Shown one piece after another: positions 54,739 to 63,784 of a stretch of DNA of 64,000 nucleotides. This stretch comes from Chthoniobacteraceae bacterium (GTDB lineage Bacteria > Verrucomicrobiota > Verrucomicrobiia > Chthoniobacterales > Chthoniobacteraceae), in contig CANFTB010000003.1 of the NCBI GenBank assembly GCA_947449735.1, forward strand, positions 1 through 64,000, given 5' to 3'. The position numbers and the translations under genes are program-made. The notes below the pieces were generated by a model. It was not told the origin of the DNA. It saw only the letters and a program-made list of their open reading frames with translations, and did no database searches. Numbering within the stretch: the stretch's first letter is position 1; each line of letters begins with the position of its first letter.

Positions 54739-57007
54739 AGGAGGACGGATCACGATGAGTGGAAGCATTTTCAAAATACTGAGGCGGGCCCTTGGATCAG
54801 ATGGAGAACGAAGAACTGCGGGAGCTGCAAACCCCGATGCGGCGCCCCCCCGCTCTTGGATTGCCGAATGCCTCAACTTTCGTCAAAAATCCACGAAACT
54901 GGTTCATTCCCAAGGCATCTTTCTCGCGGAATCCCGTCCAAGGCGCTGCCTCCCTGCGATTCCATGTCTACTAGCATTGAGTCTGCTGGTTTGCGCCTGC
55001 AAACCCAAGATTACCACCCCTGCAGCGGTTCCCATAGCACAGGCTATGAGCCAGGCCCCGGGAGTGAATGCACCTATAGAGAGCGCAAGGGAAGTCCCTC
55101 CCCCCGCGAGCCCTTCCCGACTCCAAAGCCGACGCCAAGCGAAGGTTCATGCCGTCTGGGTACGAGATGGGACGCCCCCCGCTGGCGGCACCAGCGAGGT
55201 GACCCTTCGGGTCGAGCCGAGTATCGGCCAAGAGGTCTCCGTAGGTGTGACCGAGGAGTTTGCCGGAGGCACAGGCGACCAATGGAAGACGGCCGCGTGG
55301 CTCGCAGCCATCAACTCCACGCAACTATTGAATCTCTCTCTTGCGGACTACGAGTTCAATGTACGAGTCACTGGAACCATTGACGGCCCCTCGGCTGGAA
55401 TGTTGATCACAGCCTGTTTCACAGCCCTTTTGAATGGAGATTCCATCCTTAGTGATACCACCATGACAGGGACCATCAACCCCGATGGCACGTCGGGTCC
55501 CGTTGCCGGGATTCCACAAAAACTCAGGGGGGCAAAAGCGAAAGGGTTAAAGCGGTTTGGTTTCCCGATAGGGAGCAGGATATCCCGTGATTTACAAACT
55601 GGTGCTGATGTTGATGTTGCCGAGTTGGGAAGGAATCTCGGGATGGATGTGCGGGAGATTCGGGATGTCTGGGAAGCTTACGAGTTTATGACAGGGAAAA
55701 AACCGCTTCACGGCGTACCTGCCACTGACACAGAGATGGAATTGACCCCGGAGCTGCGTGCGTCCGTCCGTGCTAGGATTCTTAGCTGGAAGGGCCAGAT
55801 CGCTGGAGAACGCCCCCTCATAAGCAAGCGCTATAAGGACCTGCAACCGATGCTCCGTCAGTTTGGCAAGAAGGGGGAGGGACAGCAGCTAGACGCAGGC
55901 CTCAACGATCTCTTCAACCGGGTGCAGCAGGCTTACCGCAATGGCGAAGGGTGGGGAAAAGACCACCCGGGAGCCCATCTCTACTTCATCCAAAGCGCAC
56001 TATTCTTCAAGCTGCTAGCGCACGAACTGGAATTCCTCAATGCGGCGCTCAGGCTCGATCTGGACGCGATTAGCAGCCAATTGCAGAGCGAGATGGGCGT
56101 CAAGGGTCGGGTCGAGGCGCTTGCCATGGAGATGAAGGTGCAAGCTGGAAGAAGTTCGATCGGAGGTCGAATCTCTGCCGAAGACGGCTTCGCCGCATAT
56201 GGCGATGCCACAGCCATGGTTTATCTTGCTGAGCAAGAGATCCGCCAAGCTGCTGGGATTGTCGAAAAGGTCCAGCGCGCGAGGAAACAGATCAGCGATG
56301 AGGAGGCGACCGGGATGCTTCTACGCCTCTTGATTAAGCCCCTCTCGTATTATGTCATCACAGATTTTTCCCTCGACTACGCGCGAGACGTTATCAGCTT
56401 CGGCTCCGAGGAGGGATCCCGCTCTTCTGTGGAACTGAACGATGCCGAGAATCTCGGAAAAGCCTATGCATCTGCAGCGGGTGCGGCGTTGAAGTATTTT
56501 GACGCCCTAGTCACCTCCGAACGAGCAACGCAGGCCGGTATCAGTATCCAGGCGGCCTCGGAGCAGCTTTCGCAGCAGGAGTTCGAACTGCCGATCCTCC
56601 GCATCCTCTGCCAACAAACGGAAGGAGCTCGCGAACTGTTCCCGGAAGACCCTACGCAGACCAAGCTGGTTCAGCTGGCCTTCGGCGCTAGGGCTTACCT
56701 TGGCGCGGCCGGGCTTATCAACAAATACTACTGCCTCGGGGCGACACTCAATGAAAAGGGGGAAGCCAACCTCCACAATCGTGAGGCATTAAGGTACCAG
56801 ATAGAAGCAGCCCGCCGTCGAGCCGCAGAAGCAGCGGGGCGTAGTATGACACTGGCGGGGCTCATCCCTGCATCAGCGAGGCTCGAATATCAGCGTGCCT
56901 CAGCCCTTGCCATGGGAAGCTCCGATGACGAAAAACTCCTCGCACTGCGCTCTTACTGGACCTCCACCTTTTGGTCAAACCTTGCTGTCCAATTTGCAAC
57001 ACGATAG
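54739..57007 (+). CDS. Stand-alone Lon-type (S16) serine protease, exported
   Basis: 750-residue protein from ATG 54755, with AGGAGG at 54739-54744 included in this span. After ~68 residues comes a hydrophobic segment ending in a possible lipobox (LALSLLVCAC, Cys82). A Lon catalytic domain follows without any AAA+ ATPase part: Ser213 in DGPSAGM and Lys256 in AGIPQKLRGAKAKGL, 43 residues apart as in Lon (Ser679/Lys722 in E. coli). The C-terminal ~450 residues are helical and unassigned. The ~68 residues before the export segment are odd; the real start may differ, but no closer ATG exists in frame. Confidence 0.8.
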
Positions 57008-57257
57008 CCCCAACGGTTTCCGCTTTTTCCAGAAACGACCGTATCGCGACTAAATGGCTGATGGTGGCGAATGTGGTGAGGTGCCTTCTGGACAGCGCGT
57101 TTGCCCGCCAAGAGACGCTCGAAATTAGCTCCTGTGGCGCCGTACCCGCCACATTGATGCCCCGGGGGCTAAGCGCTCCGGAGCAGGCTAGGCAGGAACT
57201 GTCCCGGAGGTTTGATGCACCGGACTGGAGTTCAACCGCCTCACATGCGTTTCCCGT

Positions 57258-57512
57258 TCACACGGCGGGCGACCGCGACCGCCGCCCCTTGAAGACAGAA
57301 TTTCCCGCAGTCACACCCGCGAAAAGGAGACACAGGAGCCCCGTAACGCAGTCGCCGGAAGGCAGGTCCATCCACACCGAAGCTAGAAACCCGGCCGCTG
57401 CTCCAAACCCTCCCAGCGCGCAGGAAAAACGCAGGTGTGCGGACAGGCTTCTGGCAAAGGGTGCGGCAGCGAGAACAGGGAGCACCAAAAGGGCGAAAGT
57501 CACGTTCGGCCC
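57258..57512 (-). pseudogene. Metal ABC-transporter permease 3' fragment
   Basis: About 84 codons (VTFALLVLPVLAAAPFARSL, then FGAAAGFLASVWMDLPSGDC) resemble the C-terminal membrane helices of ABC-3 family zinc/manganese permeases (ZnuB/MntB). The rest of the ~270-residue protein is absent, the upstream sequence is unrelated and no ATPase or binding-protein gene is near. A remnant, called from pattern only. Confidence 0.5.
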
Positions 57513-57528
57513 CGCGCCACTCCCATTT

Positions 57529-57548
57529 CCGCAGCCGAAAGGCTGCGG
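57529..57548. other. 8-bp stem with GAAA tetraloop
   Basis: CCGCAGCC and GGCTGCGG pair perfectly around GAAA, a stable GNRA-loop hairpin. It has no T-run and lies between the permease fragment and the right direct repeat (57597-57633). Otherwise 57008-57257 and 57549-57832 hold nothing I can assign. Confidence 0.5.
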
Positions 57549-57596
57549 CCCCGTTGAAGCCATGAAGCGTTTTAGCGCGCCCAGCGTCTAACCGCT

Positions 57597-57633
57597 CGCG
57601 AGGGATGCGAAAATAGGGCCAAAAGGAAACTCC
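57597..57633 (+). repeat. Right ~37-bp direct repeat of 4.1-kb segment
   Basis: Matches the copy at 53479-53513 in the same orientation: CGCGAGGGA at the start and an identical final 18-mer, GGGCCAAAAGGAAACTCC. It lies 200 bp upstream of the MBL nuclease gene. Confidence 0.65.
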
Positions 57634-57832
57634 GAACCGGCAGAGCAGAATCCTCATGTTTCTCCAGACCGGACCCCTTGCCCTCCGATGGAAGGCGAAT
57701 GCCCCCCCGCGGAACACGGGATGGCCTGTCATCCGGAAAATGCTCCTTGCGATGGAACACGACGCAGGCCTTTGCCCCGTCTTTCCGTTGCCCCCCTCGC
57801 CGCGAACAGGCAGACTGGCCGCCCTCGCACCC

Positions 57833-58612
57833 ATGCTTCACTTCACCATCCTCGGCAGCGGCAGTTCCGGCAATTGCGCCCTTGTGGAAACCCCCACCAC
57901 GCGGGTGCTCGTGGACGCGGGGTTCAGCACCCGCCAGATCACGCAGCGCCTGGCCGTACTCGGTGTCGAGCCCTCGCAGATCGACGCCATCCTGCTCACG
58001 CACGAACATTCCGACCACGCCGCCGGCATCGGAGTCTGGGGCCGCCGGCACAACACCCCCGTCTACGCCAACCCGCTGACGGCCGAGTCCCTGAAGCGCG
58101 ACACCGCAGGCGTGGCCTGGCGCTTTTTCACCACGGGCACGGAATTTGAACTGGGCGACCTGCGGATCCAGAGCTTCCCCATTCCGCACGACGCGGTGGA
58201 TCCGGTGGGCTTCGTCATCAAACACCAGGAGCAATCCCTCGGATTCCTGACGGATTTGGGGATCGCCACGAAGATCGTCCTCGAGCGGGTGCGCTCCGTA
58301 CACACGCTTCTAATCGAGGCGAATCACGACGAAAAACTCCTGCACGACGACACCCGGCGCCCCTGGGCCACCAAGCAGCGCATCCTGTCGCGGCACGGAC
58401 ATCTTTCAAACGTGGCCGCGGCGGAGGTGCTTGTGGAGGTCGCCCGAAACGGGCTGCAGCGGGCGGTGCTGGGGCACCTGAGCGAGGACTGCAACTCGCC
58501 CGAGCTGGCCCTCCGGACTGTGAGGGAACGGCTTGCGCTCAGCGGCAGCGGAGCGGTCGAGGTCTTGTGCGCCGCGGCGCCCGCCGGGGGCGTCCGGATG
58601 CTGGTAGGGTGA
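57833..58612 (+). CDS. YycJ/WalJ-type MBL-fold hydrolase
   Basis: 259-residue metallo-beta-lactamase-fold protein of the YycJ group, relatives of which act as nucleases. The start MLHFTILGSGSSGN is the family signature. Metal motif: LTHEHSDHAAGIG (HxHxDH); then FPIPHDAVDPVGFVI, LLIEANHD and AVLGHLSEDCNSPELA. The ATG at 57833 fits; the frame extends upstream to 57656 without family similarity. The PEP carboxylase gene starts 125 bp downstream. Confidence 0.93.
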   Translation: MLHFTILGSGSSGNCALVETPTTRVLVDAGFSTRQITQRLAVLGVEPSQIDAILLTHEHSDHAAGIGVWGRRHNTPVYANPLTAESLKRDTAGVAWRFFTTGTEFELGDLRIQSFPIPHDAVDPVGFVIKHQEQSLGFLTDLGIATKIVLERVRSVHTLLIEANHDEKLLHDDTRRPWATKQRILSRHGHLSNVAAAEVLVEVARNGLQRAVLGHLSEDCNSPELALRTVRERLALSGSGAVEVLCAAAPAGGVRMLVG

Positions 58613-58737
58613 GGCGGATCGCAGACGGGAGGCTCCTGACGGGGGCTGTTTGGCGGAAAAAGTGCCGAAATCGCGCCTAGCAGGCATTTCCCGCTTTCTC
58701 AAAGGGGCCTTTCGGGTGTTCACCTAGAACATAGCCT

Positions 58738-61494
58738 ATGAAAGCTGAGACGCCGGATTATGTGCAGCTGGGGTTCGCCCGAATGGAGCGCGACCTGCAT
58801 TACCTCATCGACTGTTTTGCGGAGGTCCTCACCGAAATGGACCACGCAGACCTCGCGGAACATCTCCCCTGGAGGAGCGCACAACCCCCGGGCGGGGATC
58901 CGCCTCCCCGCATGGGACTCGCGCTCTCGGTGGCTTTCCAGCTTCTGAACATGGTCGAGGAAAACGCGGCGGCCCAGACCCGCTCCCTGCGTGAGCAGGT
59001 CGAGGGATTGTGCGCGGAGCCGGGAGCGTGGGGGGCGCATCTGGCGCGTCTGCGCGAAGAGGGCGTGGAAGGGCCGGCGCTGGCATCCACCCTGAGCAGG
59101 GTCCGCGTGGAACCCGTGCTCACCGCGCATCCCACCGAGGCGAAGCGGCTTTCCGTTTTGGACCAGCACCGGATGCTGTTCGGCCTCCTCGAGCGGGTCA
59201 CGAAGAGCGACCTGCCTTCTGCCGAGGCGCGCACCATCCGCGACGGAGTGAAGGCGGCCCTGGAGCGCCTCTGGCGGACGGGCGAAATTTTGCTGGAAAA
59301 GCCGACGCTCACCGATGAGCGCCGCAATGTGCTGCACTACCTGAGGGACGTCTTTCCCTCGGTGCTTCCCGCGCTGGACGAACGCTTGCGACAGGCCTGG
59401 CACGAGGCCGGTTTTGAACCTCACCTGCTCAGGCAGCCCGGGGTGATGCCCCGCATCCGCTTCGGAACGTGGGTCGGCGGCGACCGAGACGGCCACCCTG
59501 GAGTCACCGCGGACGTGACTGCGGAGAGCCTGGACCGCCTGCGGGTCAACGCGCTGCTGGTGGTGCGGCAGGAATTGGCCGCCCTCGCGGAGCGCCTGTC
59601 GCTTTCGTCCTGGATGCAGGGGGCGCCGGCGGACCTTCTGGAAAGCATCGAGCGGCACGAGGCCGCCCTCGGGGGGAATCTTCCCGGGATCACGCGCAAG
59701 GACGAACCCTGGCGCTGGGCCGTGGAGCTGATGGACGCCCGCCTTCCGCTGGAACAAACCCCGGGGCAGCTCGCACAGTTGCGCCAGCACGAAGGTTGCT
59801 ACAGGCATTCCGAGGAGCTTCTCGCGGACATCGACCGCCTGCACGCGTCCCTGACCGCGATGGGCGCGGCGCGCCTGGCCGAATCCGACGTGCTGCCGGT
59901 GCGCCGGGCCGTCGAGGTGTTCGGCTTTCATCTGGCGAAGCTGGACATCCGGCAGAACTCGGTGTTCCACGCCAAGGCCCTGTCTCAGTTGCTGGGGGCG
60001 GCGGGCGTTTCCGCCGATGACTGGGAGGATTGGTCGGAACGCGAACGGCTGCGCTTTCTGGAAAAGGAGCTTCGCTCGCCCAGGCCCTTCCTGCACCCGT
60101 CGGCGTCGGCCGGCCCCGAGGCGGACGCGGTGCTCGGCTGCTACCGGGTTCTGGCCAAGCACATTTCAGACTACGGCATCAACGGCGTCGGCGCCCTGAT
60201 TGTCAGCATGACCCGCAGGCTTTCGGACCTGCTCGTGGTGTACCTTCTGGCCCGCGAGGCCGGCCTGCTGCGCGCGTTTCCAGAGGGCATTGTGTGCCTG
60301 GTGCCGGTGGTGCCTCTGTTTGAAACAATCGAAGATCTGGACGGCGCGCCCGAAATGCTCGAGGCGTTTTTGGAACAGCCCGTCACCCGGGGGAGTTTGG
60401 TTTACCACGGAAAGCTTGCCGGACGCCCGGCTGAACTCCTCCAGCAGGTCATGGTGGGGTACTCCGACAGCAACAAGGACGGCGGCATCCTTTCCAGTCA
60501 GTGGGCTCTGCAGCGCTCCCAGAAACGGCTCGCCAAGGTGGCCGAGCAGCAGGGCGTCGTCCTGCGGTTTTTCCACGGACGCGGCGGCACCGTCAGCCGG
60601 GGGGCCGGCCCCACGCACCGCTTCCTGGAGGCGCTGCCGCATGGTTCGCTTTCGGGCCAGATGCGCCTTACGGAACAGGGCGAGACCATCGCGCAAAAGT
60701 ACGCCAATCCCGCGACAGCGACCTACAACCTGGAGATGCTGCTGGCGGGCGTCACCGCCACCACCGTGCGCCACGGAAAGGAAGCCGTCGAAGATCCGGC
60801 TTTCGCACCGCTGATGCAGAAACTTTCCGATGCCAGCCGGAAGGCCTACCGCGAGCTTTTGGATGCGGACGACTTCCTGACGTTCTACCGGCAGGCAACG
60901 CCGATCGACGCCCTGGAGCACAGCCGAATCGGGTCGCGGCCGTCCCGCCGCACGGGGAAGCCGAGTCTCGCGGATTTGCGCGCGATTCCCTGGGTGTTTT
61001 CGTGGAGCCAGGCGCGCTTCTACGTGCCCGGCTGGTACGGCATGGGCAGTGCGCTGGAGGCGCTGGACGAAGGCGAAAGGGCGCTGCTGGCAAAAAACCT
61101 GAGGCACTGGCCGTTCTGGAGCTACGTGTTCACCAACGTCGAATCGTCCCTGGCCAGCGCCGACGCGGGCCTTATGGACCTGTACTCGGGCCTGGTCGAG
61201 GACGCCGGAGTGCGCGAACGGCTTTCCTCGCAGATCCGGGCCGAATGGACCCGTACCCACGCGATGCTGGATCAACTCCGGGGCAAAGCCGTCGGCCGGA
61301 GCCGCCCTCGCATGCTCCGCACGCTGGAACTCCGCGGCCAAGCGCTCTCCACGCTGCACCACCAGCAAGTCGCCCTGCTGCGGCGCTGGCGGGAACGGGT
61401 GAAGGCCGGCGATCAGGCGGGCTCGGAGGCGCTCCTGCCGGAACTGCTGCTTTCCATCAACGCGATCGCGAGCGGACTGCGCACCACGGGATAG
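58738..61494 (+). CDS. ppc: Phosphoenolpyruvate carboxylase
   Basis: 918-residue enzyme making oxaloacetate from PEP and bicarbonate, replenishing the TCA cycle. Catalytic His131 is in VEPVLTAHPTEAKRL. Other conserved sites: FGTWVGGDRDGHPGVT, VGYSDSNKDGGILSSQWAL, FHGRGGTVSRGAGPTHRFLE and GSLSGQMRLTEQGETIAQKY. Length is normal. The final residues are RTTG where the family has (R/Q)NTG, an Asn-to-Thr change at a conserved C-terminus near the active site. Confidence 0.95.
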   Translation: MKAETPDYVQLGFARMERDLHYLIDCFAEVLTEMDHADLAEHLPWRSAQPPGGDPPPRMGLALSVAFQLLNMVEENAAAQTRSLREQVEGLCAEPGAWGAHLARLREEGVEGPALASTLSRVRVEPVLTAHPTEAKRLSVLDQHRMLFGLLERVTKSDLPSAEARTIRDGVKAALERLWRTGEILLEKPTLTDERRNVLHYLRDVFPSVLPALDERLRQAWHEAGFEPHLLRQPGVMPRIRFGTWVGGDRDGHPGVTADVTAESLDRLRVNALLVVRQELAALAERLSLSSWMQGAPADLLESIERHEAALGGNLPGITRKDEPWRWAVELMDARLPLEQTPGQLAQLRQHEGCYRHSEELLADIDRLHASLTAMGAARLAESDVLPVRRAVEVFGFHLAKLDIRQNSVFHAKALSQLLGAAGVSADDWEDWSERERLRFLEKELRSPRPFLHPSASAGPEADAVLGCYRVLAKHISDYGINGVGALIVSMTRRLSDLLVVYLLAREAGLLRAFPEGIVCLVPVVPLFETIEDLDGAPEMLEAFLEQPVTRGSLVYHGKLAGRPAELLQQVMVGYSDSNKDGGILSSQWALQRSQKRLAKVAEQQGVVLRFFHGRGGTVSRGAGPTHRFLEALPHGSLSGQMRLTEQGETIAQKYANPATATYNLEMLLAGVTATTVRHGKEAVEDPAFAPLMQKLSDASRKAYRELLDADDFLTFYRQATPIDALEHSRIGSRPSRRTGKPSLADLRAIPWVFSWSQARFYVPGWYGMGSALEALDEGERALLAKNLRHWPFWSYVFTNVESSLASADAGLMDLYSGLVEDAGVRERLSSQIRAEWTRTHAMLDQLRGKAVGRSRPRMLRTLELRGQALSTLHHQQVALLRRWRERVKAGDQAGSEALLPELLLSINAIASGLRTTG

Positions 61495-61592
61495 ACTGGC
61501 CGCCTGCGGGCCGGATGTCGTTTTCATCCGCCGCCACCGAGCGAAAAATGAATCTCCGGTGGCGGAACCGGAAGCGCTGTGTATTTTCCCCC

Positions 61593-62087
61593 ATGGCTCA
61601 ACCACCCCTTGACCCGTTTGAAGGCTACTTGGAAGTCCTCACGGTCATTCAAATCCTGCAGCGCAAGCGCAGGCGACTACTGACCGAGATGCAGTCGCCG
61701 GGGGCGTCGGATGCTCCGGTGTTCACGTCTGCCGACCCGGAGGGGGATGCACTCGCCGGCGCCCCGGTGGGGCCCTCCCCGGAGAGCCACGCCGAAGCCA
61801 TGGCGCTGATCGCCCGCGTGGATACGGGGATCTTCGAGGCGGAGGCCCTGCAACTCGTCTACGAAGAGCGCATGGAGGAAGTGCTGCAGGGCGCGGCCGA
61901 CCATGCCGACGCCGTCCGCTCGCTGCTCCTCTCCATTTCCGAACGACTGCAAGAGATGGAGTCCTGGCTATCCGAGGCGGTTTTGGGACTCAACGAAGAG
62001 GACATGGAGGAATGGGACCGCCTCAAAGCGGACTACACCCGCCTCAAGGACCAAATCGGCCTGAAGATCCCGCCGCAGGAGCCCTAG
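61593..62087 (+). CDS. Hypothetical helical protein
   Basis: 164-residue acidic protein with no signal peptide or membrane helix. The N-terminal helix has a basic patch (QILQRKRRRLLTEM), then a low-complexity Pro/Gly/Ala linker (SADPEGDALAGAPVGPSP), then a long helix likely to form a coiled coil (SLLLSISERLQEMESWLSEA; RLKADYTRLKDQIGLK). No family recognised. The ATG at 61593 starts a clear high-GC3 frame, 98 bp after the PEP carboxylase stop. Confidence 0.62.
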   Translation: MAQPPLDPFEGYLEVLTVIQILQRKRRRLLTEMQSPGASDAPVFTSADPEGDALAGAPVGPSPESHAEAMALIARVDTGIFEAEALQLVYEERMEEVLQGAADHADAVRSLLLSISERLQEMESWLSEAVLGLNEEDMEEWDRLKADYTRLKDQIGLKIPPQEP

Positions 62088-62145
62088 CCAGAGTGGGGCG
62101 CGCACCCGAGCGGTGCGACCTTCCAAAACGCCAGACAAAAAGACG

Positions 62146-62238
62146 TTCACGCGGAGCACGGAGCCGCGGAGGGAAGTAAATAATTTTGCTTCATTGGTTT
62201 ATTTGATATTTCTCCGCGCCCGCCGCGGCTCCGCGTGA
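62146..62238 (-). repeat. Dispersed palindromic repeat, copy 4
   Basis: About 93 bp, reversed like copy 3. On the minus strand the core reads ATAAACCAATGAAGCAAAAT, very near copies 1 and 2. Ends are TTCACGCGGAGCACGGAGCC and CCGCCGCGGCTCCGCGTGA. It lies between two plus-strand genes (62087 stop, 62321 start), so a terminator role in convergent gaps cannot be its only reason for being. Confidence 0.8.
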
Positions 62239-62320
62239 CACCCCTTTTCTCTATCGCCGCGGCGTTCGAGTGAAACACGACAGTGCGTGCCACTGCCGGC
62301 TCGCATGCTAGACTCAAGAA

Positions 62321-63751
62321 ATGCGCCTTTCCGCTTTCCTCCTGAGTGCCGCTCTCTGCTCGACCGCCGCCGCCCAGCCGGGGCTCACCATTTACAACGG
62401 CGGCTTCGCCGTCGTCCGCGACTCCGTGCAGCTCGACCTGAAAGCAGGCGAAAACAACGTCCGCTATTCGGGAGCCACATCCAGCCTGAACCCCAGCACC
62501 GTGATTTTACGGGACCCGGCGGGAAAGGTTTCCCTCTCGATCCTGGAGCAAAACTACCAGAACGATCCAGTCAACCAGATGACACTGCTGGACCGCTTCG
62601 AGGGCCAGGCGCTCGGCTTTTTGGTGCGCGAACCCCAGAAGCCGGACCGGATCGTGGAAGGCAAGGTAATCCGCAGCGGCTACACCCCCGGCGGCGAGCC
62701 GGTGGAGCCGATGATCGAGGTGGATGGAAAGATTGTATTCGAACTGCCGGGACGTCCCCTGTTTCCCGCCTTGAAAGACGACGGCGTCCTGCTCAAGCCG
62801 CTCCTCTCCTGGAAAATCCAGAGTCCTGCCGCTGCGAACCTTTCCGCCGAGCTGGCCTACTTGACCCAAGGCCTCGAGTGGAGCGCCAGCTACAACCTCG
62901 TGCTTCCAGAAGACGGCGACACGGCAGATCTCAACGGCTGGGTGACCATCCGCAACACCTCGGGCAAGGTCTTTGAAGGTGCGCGCATCAAACTCATGGC
63001 GGGCGACGTGCACCGTGCGGAGCCGGCACTTATGCCGCAGCGCCAAATGATGAAGGCCGCCATGGCAGCGGACGCGCTGGGAGAACCGGCCGGCGTCTCC
63101 GAAAAAGCATTCTCGGACTTCCACCTCTACACACTCCCCCGCCCCACCAACCTGAGGGATCAGGAAACAAAGCAGCTCGAGTTCATCCGGGGCTCCGGCA
63201 TTCCCTGCCAGCGGCGCTACACCTACGACCCGGCCCGCGGAGCCCAGTATTTCGGACGCCCAGTCATCGAAAGCGAGTTCGGAGCCCAATTCAACGGGAA
63301 GAAAATCGAGTCCTCGCTGGAGTTTACGAACACCGAATCCTCCTCGCTTGGAAAGCCGCTGCCGGCTGGGACGCTGCGCGTGTACCGCAAGGATGGAGAG
63401 CAGTTGGAATTTGTCGGCGAAGACCGCCTGGACCACACTCCCGCTCAAGAAAAGGTGCGTCTTAAGATGGGCAATGCCTTCGACCTAGTCGGGGAACGCA
63501 AGCGCACCGACTTTCAGGTGGACCAGTCCAGACGCACCATGGACGAAACCTTTGAAATCAAACTGCGCAACCAAGGCAAAAAGCCCGTTGAAATCCAGGC
63601 GGTGGAGCATCTGGTCCGGACCACCCACTGGAGCCTCACGGCTAAAACACTGGAGCCCAAAAAAGTGGACAGCCACACGCTGGAATTCTCCGTACCTATA
63701 GCGCCCGGAAGCGAGACTGTCGTGAAATACACGGTTCACTACACTTGGTAG
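62321..63751 (+). CDS. Secreted DUF4139 domain protein
   Basis: 476-residue exported protein: signal peptide (LSAFLLSAALCSTAAAQ), an N-terminal region GLTIYNGGFAVVRDSVQLDL, and a DUF4139 beta-rich domain (LAYLTQGLEWSASYNLVL; GWVTIRNTSGKVFEGARIKL; GTLRVYRKDGEQLEFVGEDR; TDFQVDQSRRTMDETFEIKL). This family is common in environmental bacteria and has no settled function. Start and stop are intact. The next gene begins 33 bp downstream. Confidence 0.88.
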   Translation: MRLSAFLLSAALCSTAAAQPGLTIYNGGFAVVRDSVQLDLKAGENNVRYSGATSSLNPSTVILRDPAGKVSLSILEQNYQNDPVNQMTLLDRFEGQALGFLVREPQKPDRIVEGKVIRSGYTPGGEPVEPMIEVDGKIVFELPGRPLFPALKDDGVLLKPLLSWKIQSPAAANLSAELAYLTQGLEWSASYNLVLPEDGDTADLNGWVTIRNTSGKVFEGARIKLMAGDVHRAEPALMPQRQMMKAAMAADALGEPAGVSEKAFSDFHLYTLPRPTNLRDQETKQLEFIRGSGIPCQRRYTYDPARGAQYFGRPVIESEFGAQFNGKKIESSLEFTNTESSSLGKPLPAGTLRVYRKDGEQLEFVGEDRLDHTPAQEKVRLKMGNAFDLVGERKRTDFQVDQSRRTMDETFEIKLRNQGKKPVEIQAVEHLVRTTHWSLTAKTLEPKKVDSHTLEFSVPIAPGSETVVKYTVHYTW

Positions 63752-63784
63752 TCCGCAATAAATCTGTAAACCGTGAGACACCCT

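Noticed and set aside
57529..57548. GAAA-loop hairpin considered as an intrinsic terminator
   Set aside because: No T-run on either strand and no intact gene ending next to it.
57587..57593. GTCTAAC, another RYYYAAC match beside the right direct repeat
   Set aside because: No partner GTTRRRY within about 150 bp; no attC-like fold.
60501..61592. Open frame that would fuse a long N-terminus to the hypothetical protein at 61593
   Set aside because: It overlaps the PEP carboxylase gene in another frame and has the Arg/Ala/Gly-rich composition of shadow frames.
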